Position numbers and translations under genes: made by a program. The notes under the pieces were generated by a model. That model did no database searches. It saw only the letters and a list, made by a program, of their open reading frames with translations, and had not been told where the DNA came from. 64,000 nt of DNA from Halichondria panicea (lineage: Eukaryota; Porifera; Demospongiae; Suberitida; Halichondriidae): contig NC_087380.1 in NCBI RefSeq assembly GCF_963675165.1, forward strand, positions 2,037,803 to 2,101,802, written 5' to 3'. Below are positions 44,622-56,200 of this stretch, piece by piece; within the stretch, counting starts at the first letter, position 1, and the number at the start of each line of letters is the position of its first letter.

Positions 44622-46249
44622 ACTATAACATGAAACTGCAAACTAGTTGACTGCTCTAGTAATTGATAAGGATAATTTACATTAATTTGCTTGTATATAA
44701 TTATTTGCATGGCTATTTATATACATATTTATGCATGTTCAAAAGATCTCTGGTCATTTATACGTTAAACGTTCTTGCATGGGTAATGTCATCACCAGTA
44801 CTTCGTTAATATGACGAGGTATCCTCATGTGTTATGTTTAGTAGCCATTCCCACCACTGTGTGTTTATTGATACAATTGGTATCATGAGACGATAGTTTT
44901 GACATTCAGTGGTTTGTGCTTGCTTTCAATATGATATATTGAAAGCAAGCTCCCGGAAATGATATTGAGTTTACAGAGTGTGTTGCTTACAGCACGACCA
45001 CCCACAGTCGCCTTCCACAGTCTACAGGCTTATAAACACTGAAATAATTACATACCCCCTGTGTATGCAAACACTAGCTGTTGACTGCTTTGCTTCGCTC
45101 AAGATTCTAGTGTTATAACTATAATGTTATGTTTTGCAATGTTTGAGGTTAACCCACACAGCTATAGTCATTGAAAAGGAGCTTCTTATTAAAACACAAG
45201 TATATAAACGATGGCTTGATGAGAATTCCAATGGTAACAAGGTAGTATCTAGATCTAGATCTATACAGGAAATAAAACTTCTATGTAAAAAGACAACGAA
45301 AAGGCAAAAGGTAAAAAAGTAAAAAAAATAAGTGGTGGAGGTGGGTCTCAGACGTCACCAGGTCGATAGGACGATCTGGACCCTCTATACTAATAGCTTG
45401 GATTGATGAGCGTAGGAGGTTGGTACTGCCTACTTAGATACCATCAAAGTAAACATGCAAGTAGACCCATTATTCGGTTGGTTCTGGATGTAAGAACCAC
45501 AAAATAAGCTGTGTCAGCATTTTATTATATCTAATATTTTAATATATCTAATATTTTATTATATCTATAGTGTCCAACAAAAAAGTCTTGTGTAGTGACC
45601 AATAGTGTCCAATAGTGTCTTTTAGTATCTAGATAATGTCAACAGTTGTTCAGTAGTGTCTGTGGTGTCTATGGTGTCCTACAGTTTTGTTTTGTGCTTG
45701 CCACATAGAAGAACCAATAGACCCATCCCCACTACCAGCTACTACTATATAGAGTCTACCACAAAACCTAGCCCAGAAATACAGTTCTGTACTAGACCTC
45801 AAGGTCAGAACTATAAAGTTAGTCTCAAGCCAAGTAACTTGAATACAGCAGCCAATATCAAGTCCAAGAGATAGGTTCTCTTTTATATGTCAGCATCACC
45901 TCAATGTGAATAGCTTGCAATAATTATTCAGCATGGCCCCAATGTCAATGTAATTATTCAGTGTAGTCTACTAGTTATAATTATGTGACTCTTGAACGCA
46001 ACAGATGAATGGGGAGGGTTGATGCACCGTTAAACTCTTTAACCCATCATTCTCGGCTCTTTGTATGGTTTTGTGTTCTCTGCTCTTTGTTCTTCCCGAG
46101 CTTGTTTCTGGTAAACCGTAGTTGACAAATTTTGTCGTAAGTACACTTAGTATCATAATTGTGCCAACCATGAAAAATCTATCTTTAAGTGAGCATTCCA
46201 TTTGAGCTAGTATTTACTTTTTACTTTTCAAAACCTCAAACACACACAC
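44622..46249 (+). other. E-F spacer, first part
   Basis: The 3' flank matches 5748-6060 closely. It is followed by a palindrome at 44918-44950 (GCTTGCTTTCAATAT and complement) and a second partial copy of the tail C-terminus. After that comes mostly unassigned AT-rich sequence with a repeat shared with 11700-11765 (at 46002). Confidence 0.5.
44951..45034 (+). pseudogene. Relic of a receptor tail C-terminus
   Basis: Encodes [20 protein letters not shown] and then a stop, matching the last 28 codons of the A, B, C and E tails. It lies 330 bases after the E stop, directly behind a palindrome. No preceding exon is present. Confidence 0.7.
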
Positions 46250-46388
46250 AACATGGGATTGATCGCACTGGAGTGTTCATCACCCTGCATGCACAACTGG
46301 AGCGACTCAAGATGGAGGGCGTGGTCGATCTGTTCTAGTTCATCAAGTTTGCTCGCAAACAGAAGGAGGGGCTCTTTAGCAGTCCTGT
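46249..46388 (+). pseudogene. Relic PTP-D2 P-loop exon
   Basis: Nearly identical to the receptor F exon 61509-61644 (GATCGCACTGGAGTGTTCATC against GGTCGC...). It has a premature TAG (GATCTGTTCTAGTTC, about 46333) and Asp for the P-loop Gly. The donor GTAAGT and the following intron bases also match. It shows that a receptor PTP once ended here, downstream of receptor E. Confidence 0.85.
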
Positions 46389-46984
46389 AAGTTTACAAGT
46401 CCATTATATGCTGTGGATCCAATGTTTAAGCTACTGCTATAAAAGTACGTGTGTACTATCATTTAAGCAGCTGTAGCAGTCTACACACACACTGCACAGA
46501 CACACACACTGTATACCCCGCTTATACGCATGCGCACCGAGGCATTATTATTGCACTGCACTTGCCTCGATCCCAGGCCGCACTTCATCTTCAAAGGCCG
46601 GTGAATGAGGCTATATTGCTGGTGTTCTCTAATATATATAAATCTAGACATGGATTTATAAATCTGAGCATAGATATAATATATCTAGGCATAGATATAT
46701 AAATCTTGGCATGGATTTATAAATACAGACGTGGATTTATAAATACACACACAGATACGGGCAATTTTTTTAATTTTGACACATTTGGCCATATAAGTGT
46801 GCATTATGTTATTTAATGTAGTGTCACATGACCACTTTTGTGCACTGTCATTGGCTAGTGGTCACGTGATCAGCACTAAAAGCTATTAGGCATTAGTAGC
46901 ATTGGTATCTCCATCGAGGCATGGCATCTCCCCGGGCCGAGGAATCAACAACTGCGGTGCTTTCAGGAGTTGAATGTGCTTGGA

Positions 46985-47165
46985 TCCCTGGGGTATAAAA
47001 TATTCGTGGCATTTCGTGGGTAATATTTTCGTGGTTGGAACTTGCACTGCAGGTAAAGGTAAGGTAAGCAAGATCGCTTCATTCGTGGGTAAAATATTCG
47101 TGGTCAGACCTTCAACCACGAAATCCACGAATATTTTGCCCCACGAAAATTACCCGCTACACTGT
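46985..47165. mobile_element. Short inverted-repeat element
   Basis: GGGGTATAAAATATTCGTGG and TTCGTGGGTAATATTTTCGTGG on the left face CCACGAATATTTTGCCCC and CACGAAAATTACCCGC on the right. MITE-like palindrome, no coding frame. Exact ends uncertain. Confidence 0.5.
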
Positions 47166-47678
47166 ACAGCCATGGATTGGTACCGCAAGTATATTACCAT
47201 CATAATTCAGTGTCCATGATTATACATTGTAACTGCAGTAACATGGGAATCTATGCTAAAGTCTATTTGTGCATGTGAGTTTGACCTTCATAAAGTTGGC
47301 ATAACTATTAATTATTAACTATTATTATTGTATAACTTTGTCATACTGAACTGAAATTCAAAGTTTCATATACCATCGGATTCCTTGTTAAAAAGCACTT
47401 CTATCTATATACTGTAGAGCTGGTAAGCTCTAACCTTAACATATTCCATGTAAAAGTCCCAGGCATACTTGTCCACCACAAATGAAGCCATAATTGACTA
47501 CATAACTTCCGGAGTCGAACTCAACGCAAATAGACTTTAGTGAGCTTGCATGAGCAGATGTTGAATGTTATCTTTCCTCATCACATGATGTACATTGTCT
47601 TTTGCAAAAACATTTATTTGTGTACCTTTACTTGCATAAACTTTCATTGTGTTTCTGACCTCCAAATTCAACTACTAG

Positions 47679-47787
47679 CGGATCGATATCTCAGGAAACC
47701 ACCCCCTCTGATAGAGGACGACCCTCGGAGAGTGGGAGGAGTCAGACCAGAAATCATGCACCACTTTATACCACCACTACCCCACAG
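47679..47787 (+). pseudogene. p85-like linker exon relic
   Basis: Aligns with 62454-62566 (CCCCCTCTGATAGAGGACGACC...CGGAGAGTGGGAGG, ending CCACAG/GTACATGTGTG). It has a one-base insertion in GACGACCC that shifts the frame relative to that copy. Confidence 0.55.
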
Positions 47788-48065
47788 GTACATGTGTGTG
47801 TGTGCATGAGGTGGTACTGAGAAAGTTGAAAGGCCTCGACTCCAGGCCCTTAATTGCATGTAATCGAGGCTACATGTAGTTGCTACAACTAATTAGACCT
47901 TCATAACTTTGTCATGAGTGTATATATGGTTGTACGTACGTACATGTACAGTGTTCAATCTATGTACAATGTGATGTACTATATGACTATGGATATACTT
48001 CGTATGAGCCTGTACCAGACTGTTGTACTTTTAGTGATTGATGATTATATTTGTCCCCCCTGCAG

Positions 48066-48155
48066 TCTCAACAGCTGATCAGTTACAGGGATCTTAAGGT
48101 CTGCTGACACCCGCACTTTTTAGAGTCAGCCTGGATAAACCCATGCAAGCATCTC
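48066..48155 (+). pseudogene. p85-like linker exon (STAEQL type), relic
   Basis: Matches 62762-62849. The frame STADQLQGS runs into TAA (GGATCTTAAGG). Splice borders TGCAG and ATCTC/GTGAGTC are kept. Confidence 0.55.
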
Positions 48156-48599
48156 GTGAGTCAATCTATATTAAATTAGACACTAGTTGTGATAAGATCT
48201 ACATGGGAAGTACATGGGAGAAGTGCCTTAGAGCAGTATACCTGCAACTTACTTAGTATACCTAGTATCCCGTTGTCAAGTAATTGTGTTGTCGAGGGCA
48301 AGGTTTGCGCATGCGCACTAGTATCTAGACACTGTTTTGTCGGTGTCCATGTTATTAGAAGCCCTCAGCCACTTGTAGTACCCTCGCTATGTTTGGGATA
48401 CTAAATCAGTGCCTTTGGGCTTCTAAATCCCATAGACACCTCCAAAACAGTGTCTAACTATTATTTAGCATGCTTGCCAGATTCCCAATTGATGTTTGTA
48501 TCTATAGTATCTATACCCGTTACCTACACTTTGCTTTCAGTCCAGTATAATTATAAGCCATATCAGTATTCCATGCACTTACTAATAGCTATGTGCACA

Positions 48600-49372
48600 A
48601 TGTGTCCTTTGCTCCCTTCAAAGAGTTAGCCTATGAGTGGTGTGTGCTTGCTTTCAATCTGGTAGAGTGCTCTATAGTGTTTATTGTGAGCATTATACCT
48701 GTGTGGCCTTTCAATAGCCTAGGGCTGTGATAGTTTAGGAACTCTAGCAAATGGTGCATGTTGCCTTTGCTCCATTAGTCAATCTGTTCATTGTGTACAG
48801 TGGGGCTATCTCAACAAGTGCCTTCTGTTGGGACTTTAATGAGAGTTTGTGAAGTTACTTCATTAACTATAGCTTTTGCATGTCTGACAATCCATCGAAA
48901 TTGAAATAGTAGTTTATCAACTTACATTCTATTACCTTGATATAATTATATATAGTCACTCAATTTGTAGTGTGAATGTAACTCTAAATCTATTACCATT
49001 TGATCTGCACTGACTACTAGGAGAAGCCACAGCTGCATGGTTTTGAAACCCTATCAAATCCCTGTGTTTATATGCTCATATCTCAATATCGCCCACAAAA
49101 ATTAATGTTGAGTGGCTGACAAACTCTTCCGGTATGCCCCAGTTTTGTGTATTTGATTTGTAGGGCACATTTATTTGCTGAGTTATAGTTTGTGTAAGGC
49201 TGATATAGTTGCGGTTATAGTGTGTGCAGTGGTATACTAGCTGGTACAAAGGTAAGTAACAGTTTGAAGATAATAGTATATGTATATATACAGTACGTTT
49301 TTGCCTTATCTAAAGAAATTTCTTAACACTACTGGCTTGATCTGGTTTCCTTTGTTTGCTCAACTTTGTTCT
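48600..49372 (+). other. E-F spacer, p85-like intron sequence
   Basis: Parallel to 63000-63880 downstream of F: TAGCCTAGGGCTGTGATAGT, CTATCTCAACAAGTGCCTTC, and TTTTGAAACCC before the next SH2 relic. No exon seen. Confidence 0.5.
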
Positions 49373-49453
49373 TGCTCACTGGTATAGACCCAACCCAAGG
49401 GTAGTGTGGAGGAGTACTCAACCATGCCTTGCTACACACATCGGCATTGTGTA
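49373..49453 (+). pseudogene. p85-like C-SH2 first-half exon, relic
   Basis: CTCACTGGTATAGACCCAAC then AAGGGTAGTGTGGAGGAGT; about 20 bases including the GTFLVR codons are missing. Confidence 0.55.
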
Positions 49454-49654
49454 CATGAAAAAACCACAGCAATGAGCTTTTCTTTATATGCATGGATACG
49501 TAGTGTGCATGGTTTGTATCTTGATAATTCCATGCTTGCAATACCACTGGCCATGCCAATAGATCACTCACTATACGCTATACTTACGTTTTAATATTCA
49601 ATCTCAGAATCAATTACCCCGTGTGTGCGCAGCGCGCAGTAGGGGTAGAGTGAT

Positions 49655-49712
49655 TGGTGTGTGTGTGTGTGTGTGTGTGTCGTTGTGTGTGTATGTGTGT
49701 GGGTGTGTGTGT
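49655..49712 (+). repeat. GT-rich simple repeat
   Basis: GTGTGTGT runs interrupted by CGTT, TATG and GGGT. Intergenic. Confidence 0.8.
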
Positions 49713-49976
49713 GGCAAAATTCGCGATCATTCTCTAGATTCACGATATAAGGTCATTTTACGGTGTTTTGACACTGTGCGATAAAGCTCAATGCACGGGG
49801 TGAATGCTCTATGAGCATCTTGTTATAATAATTATATCATAATAATAGATGTGGGTATTAGGCTACAATGTCTATATATAATTTCATCCGCATTAGCCTT
49901 CAAATTTTGTTTAAGTTGTCATGCATGCATCTGACATTTACAATATTCATCTTTCGCTAATACCCCCCTCCTGCAG

Positions 49977-50099
49977 AGATGGATCCATGTTGAGGGATAT
50001 GGATTTGAATCAATTTTCGGGTTTGACCCTTTGCTCAGTTTAGTTCTGTACTATGCCACCAACACGATGGAGAAACACAACCCTGAACTGGAGACAATG
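49977..50099 (+). pseudogene. p85-like C-SH2 last exon, truncated
   Basis: Keeps LVLYYATNTMEKHNPELETM but lacks the RIPVYRDPAGG segment and the LRYPAF end with its stop. Followed after 165 bases by the receptor F start. Confidence 0.65.
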
Positions 50100-50194
50100 A
50101 AATTGTATATGTGTGTTTGTGCTATTTCTGTGTATGTGGTTATGTGGGCACATGTACACTTTTGTGTGGAAATTGTTTGCAATGATAATTTCAA

Positions 50195-50202
50195 ACTTCC
50201 TG
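50195..50202 (+). promoter_or_regulatory. ETS-like site upstream of receptor F
   Basis: ACTTCCTG 61 bases before the ATG, same flank position as the other receptors. Confidence 0.25.
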
Positions 50203-50263
50203 CATGTTGTTTAATAGATCTAGTCAATCACAATCTATCAATTTGAGCATGCATGAATACAGC

Positions 50264-53200
50264 ATGAAAAATTTACAAGGTGACTGTGTCTCTTGGCTGG
50301 TCCTTTTGACTGGAGCTGCTCAGCTCCTACTAGTGTGTGGAGAGGGTATGTTTAACCATGGTCATATACTAGTCTAGTAGTATTATGGTTTAACCTGGTT
50401 AAACTAATATAATTTTATAGTCTATACTAACAGAGTGTGCTTATAGCCAGTGCATGCATGCAGGAGTGTACCTGTCCTCGGGATCGACCAAAATTAACAA
50501 CAAGACTGAGATCATCATCACTGACATCGGAGAGGATGGTGGTCTCCCTTCTCTCACCTGTCACACTGACCTCACTACCTGCTGTAGAAGTATGACTGAC
50601 AACAATGGTAATGGATCACTAGGACAGTGGATGTATCCTACTGGGAGTGTGATACTGGGCAATGGTGCCTCACTGGCTGCTGGACAGAAGTTTTACGTGA
50701 AAAGGAATGCTCCCCAACTCATCAAGCTAAACCGTAGAGAGATTAACAACCCCCTCACTCCAACCGGGTCCTATTGTTGCACTGTACCAACTACTGGAGG
50801 AGAAATAACCCTCTGTGCTAATCTGGGTAAGTAATTCTGCATGTAATTTTCACTACTCCATTCTATTCACAACACCCTTCCAGTTGTGTGCCTGTCTCTC
50901 CCTCCTCTGACCAATGGAATAGTCTCATACAACGACTCAACACTGGGTCTGTACACTGTGGCCACACACTCCTGTGACACTGGATACACTCTCAATGGAG
51001 ACACCACTAGGACTTGTGGGAATGATGGAATGTGGAGTGAGCCAGCTCCATCCTCCTGTGAACGTAAGTGGAACACTGTTTATGACATTCTTTTTTTGAG
51101 TGTACCTTATTACAGGTATCTGCTCTGACTTACCCTTACTGACCAATGGGATGATCTTCTACTCTGGTACTGGATCCGCTAACAACAGACCAGTGGACAC
51201 TGTGGCCACCTTCAGCTGTGACACTGGGTACACTCTCAATGGAGGCGCTACTAAGACTTGTGAGAGTGATGGAATGTGGAGTGGGTTAGATCCAGTGTGT
51301 CAGCGTAAGTGAAATGGAATGTAGACATTCTTTATTGAGTATACCTACTTCTCTACAGGTATCTGCTCTGACTTACCCTTACTAACTAATGGGATAATCT
51401 TCTACTCTGGTACTGGATCCACTAACAACAGACCAGTGGACACTGTGGTCACCTTCAGCTGTGACACTGGATACACTCTCAATGGAGGCGCTACTAAGAC
51501 TTGTGAGAGTGATGGAATGTGGAGTGGGTTAGATCCAGTGTGTCAGCGTAAGTGGAATGGAATGTGGACATTCTTTATTGAGTATACCTAATTCTCTACA
51601 GGTATCTGCTCTGACTTACCCTTACTGACCAATGGGATGATCTTCTACTCTGGTACTGGATCCGCTAACAACAGACCAGTGGACACTGTGGCCACCTTCA
51701 GCTGTGACACTGGATACACTCTCAATGGAGGCGCTACTAAGATTTGTGAGAGTGATGGAATGTGGAGTGGGTTAGATCCAGTGTGTCAGCGTAAGTGGAA
51801 TGGAATGTAGACATTCTTTATTGAGTGTACCTACTTCTCTACAGGTATCTGCTCTGACTTACCCTCACTGACCAATGGGATGATCTCCTACAGTGGTGCT
51901 GGATCCGCTAACAACAGACCAGTGGACACTGTGGCCACCTTCAGCTGTGACACTGGATACACTCTCAATGGAGGCACTACTAAGACTTGTGAGAGTGATG
52001 GAATGTGGAGTGGGTTAGATCCAGTGTGTCAGCGTAAGTGGAATGGAATGTGGACATTCTTTATTGAGTATACCTAATTCTCTACAGGTATCTGCTCTGA
52101 CTTACCTTTACTGACCAATGGGATGATCTCTTACTTTGGTACTGGATCCGCTAACAAGAGAACAGTGGACACTGTGGCCACCTTCAGCTGTGACACTGGA
52201 TACACTCTCAATGGAGGCACTACTAAGACTTGTGAGAGTGATGGAATGTGGAGTGGGTTAGATCCAGTGTGTCAGCGTAAGTGGAATGGAATGTAAACAT
52301 CTTTTTTGAATGTACCCTCTTCTCTACAGGTATCTGCTCTGACTTACCCTCACTGACCAATGGGATGATCTCCTACAGTGGTGCTGGATCCACTAACAAC
52401 AGACCAGTGGACACTGTGGCCACCTTCAGCTGTGACACTGGATACACTCTCAATGAAGACGCTACTAAGACTTGTGGGAGTGATGGAATGTGGAGTGGGC
52501 TAGATCCAGTCTGTCAGCGTAAGTGGAATGGAATGTGGACATTCTTTTTTGAATGTACCCTCTTCTCTACAGGTATCTGCTCTGACTTACCCTTACTGAC
52601 CAATGGGATGATCTTCTACTCTGGTACTGGATCCGCTAACAAGAGAACAGTGGACACTGTGGCCATCTTCAGCTGTGACACTGGATACACTCTCAATGGA
52701 GGCGCTACTAAGACTTGTGAGAGTGATGGAATGTGGAGTGGGTTAGATCCAGTGTGTCAGCGTAAGTGGAATGGAATGTGGACATTCTTTATTGAGTGTA
52801 CCTAATTCTCTACAGGTATCTGCTCTGACTTACCATTACTGACCAATGGGATGGTCTCTTACTTTGGTACTGGATCCACTAACAACAGACCAGTGGACAC
52901 TGTGGCCACCTTCAGCTGTGACACTGGATACACTCTCAATGGAGGCAGTACTAAGACTTGTGAGAGTGATAGAATGTGGAGTGGGTTAGATCCAGTCTGT
53001 CAGCGTAAGTGGAATGGAATGTAAACATCTTTTTTGAATGTACCCTCTTCTCTACAGGTATCTGCTCTGACTTACCCTCACTGACCAATGGGATGATCTC
53101 CTACAGTGGTGCTGGATCCACTAACAACAGACCAGTGGACACTGTGGCCACCTTCAGCTGTGACACTGGATACACTCTCAATGGAGGCGCTACTAAGACT

Positions 53201-56200
53201 TGTGGGAGTGATGGAATGTGGAGTGGGCTAGATCCAGTCTGTCAGCGTAAGTGGAATGGAATGTGGACATTCTTTTTTGAATGTACCCTCTTCTCTACAG
53301 GTATCTGCTCTGACTTACTCTTACTGACCAATGGGATGATCTTCTACTCTGGTACTGGATCCGCTAACAAGAGAACAGTGGACACTGTGGCCATCTTCAG
53401 CTGTGACACTGGATACACTCTCAATGGAGGCGCTACTAAGACTTGTGAGAGTGATGGAATGTGGAGTGGGTTAGATCCAGTTTGTCAGCGTAAGTGGAAT
53501 GGAATGTGGACATTCTTTATTGAGTGTACCTAATTCTCTACAGGTATCTGCTCTGACTTACCCTTACTGACCAATGGGATGATCTCCTACAATGGTGGTG
53601 GATCCACTAACAACAGACCAGTGGACACTGTGGCCACCTTCAGCTGTGACACTGGATACACTCTCAATGGAGGCGTTAATAAGACTTGTGAGAGTGATGG
53701 AATGTGGAGTGGGTTAGATCCAACATGTGAAGGTCATAATTATTAGTTGAGTGGTAGTACATGCACCGTGACTCCTGAGCTTATTCCTACAGTCATTATA
53801 TGTCCTCTTCTACCGGCCATTACCAATGGCACCATCTCCTACTCTCCTGATGTCACCCCTGACCATGACCTGGGAACTAAGGCAACCTACACTTGTGAGG
53901 CTGGGTTCTATCTTGACGGTAATGAGGTACAAGTGTGTATGGATGATGATGGAATGGACGCCATTGGAGTGTGGAGTGGTCAGGAGCCAAGATGTGTCCG
54001 TAAGTTATCAACAAGGGTGCATGTATAGGTACTGTAACCCTAATATCCACGTGTTTGGTCATATGCAATTAACTTATCACAGCCATCACTTAATTGTCTC
54101 CTTGTTCCTCCCCACACTTCAATATCCTCGCACCAGTTCACTTTTCCCCTATGGAACACAAGTAATTTACTCCAATAATAATTGTATTGTCCGCAGGTAT
54201 CACATGTTCTGCTCTCATTAATGTTATTAATGGGTCCATCAGTTACCCTAGTGGTACTACTGCACCATATGACTATGGAACGACAGCTACTTTTCAATGC
54301 AACATTGGACATGTGTTAATAAGTAGAGACAGAGTGAGGACCTGTACTGGTGATGGTAGTACTCCTAGTAGTCTGTGGGATGGTGCTGCTCCTCAATGTC
54401 CACGTATGTTATTATTGCATTATCATATCACATGATAATGTACACACACAGCTGTGGACTGTAACACTCCTCGGCCTATTACCAATGGATCTCCTGGGAT
54501 ACCAACAACCACAACATTCACAGGGACGTTGACCTCCAGCTGTAGTGATGGCTATGCACTCTTTGGAAATGCTACAATTACCTGTCAGGCAAATGCAACA
54601 TGGAGCAGAGCACCAAAATGCAGGGGTACAAGTGCACACAGTATTTGTCAACATTATATATTGGCACATACACTAAACACGTACAGGTATCACTATTGCT
54701 GGTATCCAATCTGGTGTGCCCATCTTAATTGGAGGTTCTGTTACCATCACCTGCACCACTGACTCTCTTGCTGACTCAATAATGTTGCTCCGAGATGACC
54801 AACCTCTTCACGGCACTAATAATAATCAAACCGCCTTGACTTATAACATCTCTCTTGTAACTGACAGCATCCATGGAAACATTTTCAAATGTAAGGCCAT
54901 GTTGACGGAAAGAACCTACTTTTCAGACATTGCCTTTGATATGGTTACCATTTCCGTTAAGGGTAAGTATAATAGTTATTTGCAGCATCTATAGACTAAA
55001 ACATTTCTCTATACAGTTCCCCAACAACCTATTATGTCTATCATTAGAACATCTATCCCTTCAACTCCACTAATTGGAAATATGTACATTGTGACTTGCA
55101 CTGTGTCTAAGTTGCCTGGACTAACTCGCACACCAACTGCTCAGTGGATGAAGGTTGCTTTGGGGACTAAAATAATCGGCATGCCCACTCCTAATGAAGC
55201 TGCTCTCACATTCTCTCCACTGAGAACCTCAGATGCTGGCAGATATCTTTGTTTGGGTAACCTCAATACTACTGTTCAACCTGGACTCCTTTTGGACAGC
55301 AGCATTTTCGATATAATTGCTCAAAGTGAGTCAGATATCTATAACATAATAATAATTGTAGTCTGCTGTTTTTACAGTGCCAGCACCAGCAGTGAACATC
55401 TCAAGATCTCCCTCTAGTTCAGCTTTGTTTGCAAACCTCAGTGTGGTAACATTTACATGTCAAGTGTCTATACATACAAACATTGATACTCCTATCAATC
55501 TGAGCTTGGCTTGGACTCGTGAGGTTTATAGTAATGAAGATGATACAACCACTGAAGTTATCATGGTGAATAGTGCAACCAAAGTAATCGAGAGAAGATG
55601 GACCTTTAATGATTTAACTTCAAAGGACCAGAGAGTGACTTGCAATGGAGAATTAAGTTCAGCTAACAGTTTTATTCAAGGCATTAGCAGTATGGCTGTA
55701 GACACGTTGTCTGTTGCTGGTGAGTTGCCATCTTCATCCCCTAAAGCTAATACGTTCTATTTTATTTAGGAGTGTTTCTCATCAACGACATTGCACTTAA
55801 CGACAACATGACCTCTGTACCATCGAGGGATGTACGTGTCATACAGTGTCACTCTGACAAATCAGATACCTTCGATGAAGACCAACATGGATGGACTTTC
55901 CCTAATGGCAGTAAAGTTATGGCAACAGATGCACTGGCTGTTGCAACACGAGAGGGAGGACACCTGGCACTCACTCGAGTGGGGAACAGTTCCCTGCCAG
56001 CTGGAGAGTATTGTTGCAAAGCTCAGGACGCCAGGGGAACCAACCACACCCTCTGTGTGCATGTGGAGCCAGGTTAGGGGTGAAGGTAGATGTTATGTCC
56101 ACTAATTCAGCCAGTAGCCATCTAATTGCTTTGGGATTCTTGGGAATTAATGTGACACATGCTCCTATAGATGGAACTAACTAGCAATCAATACCTCTAG

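Larger units (their letters stand above)
46389..48065 (+). other. E-F spacer, repeat-rich part
   Basis: Includes A-T rich tandem repeats around 46630-46745 (ATAAATCTRGGCATGGATTT type) and an inverted-repeat element at about 46985-47165 built on ATATTCGTGG and CCACGAATAT. The stretch at 47520-47680 matches 62325-62453 downstream of receptor F. Confidence 0.5.

Noticed and set aside
45134-45874. Basic frames after receptor E
   Set aside because: Low-complexity AT-rich translation with no homology I can recognise and no leader or splice partners.
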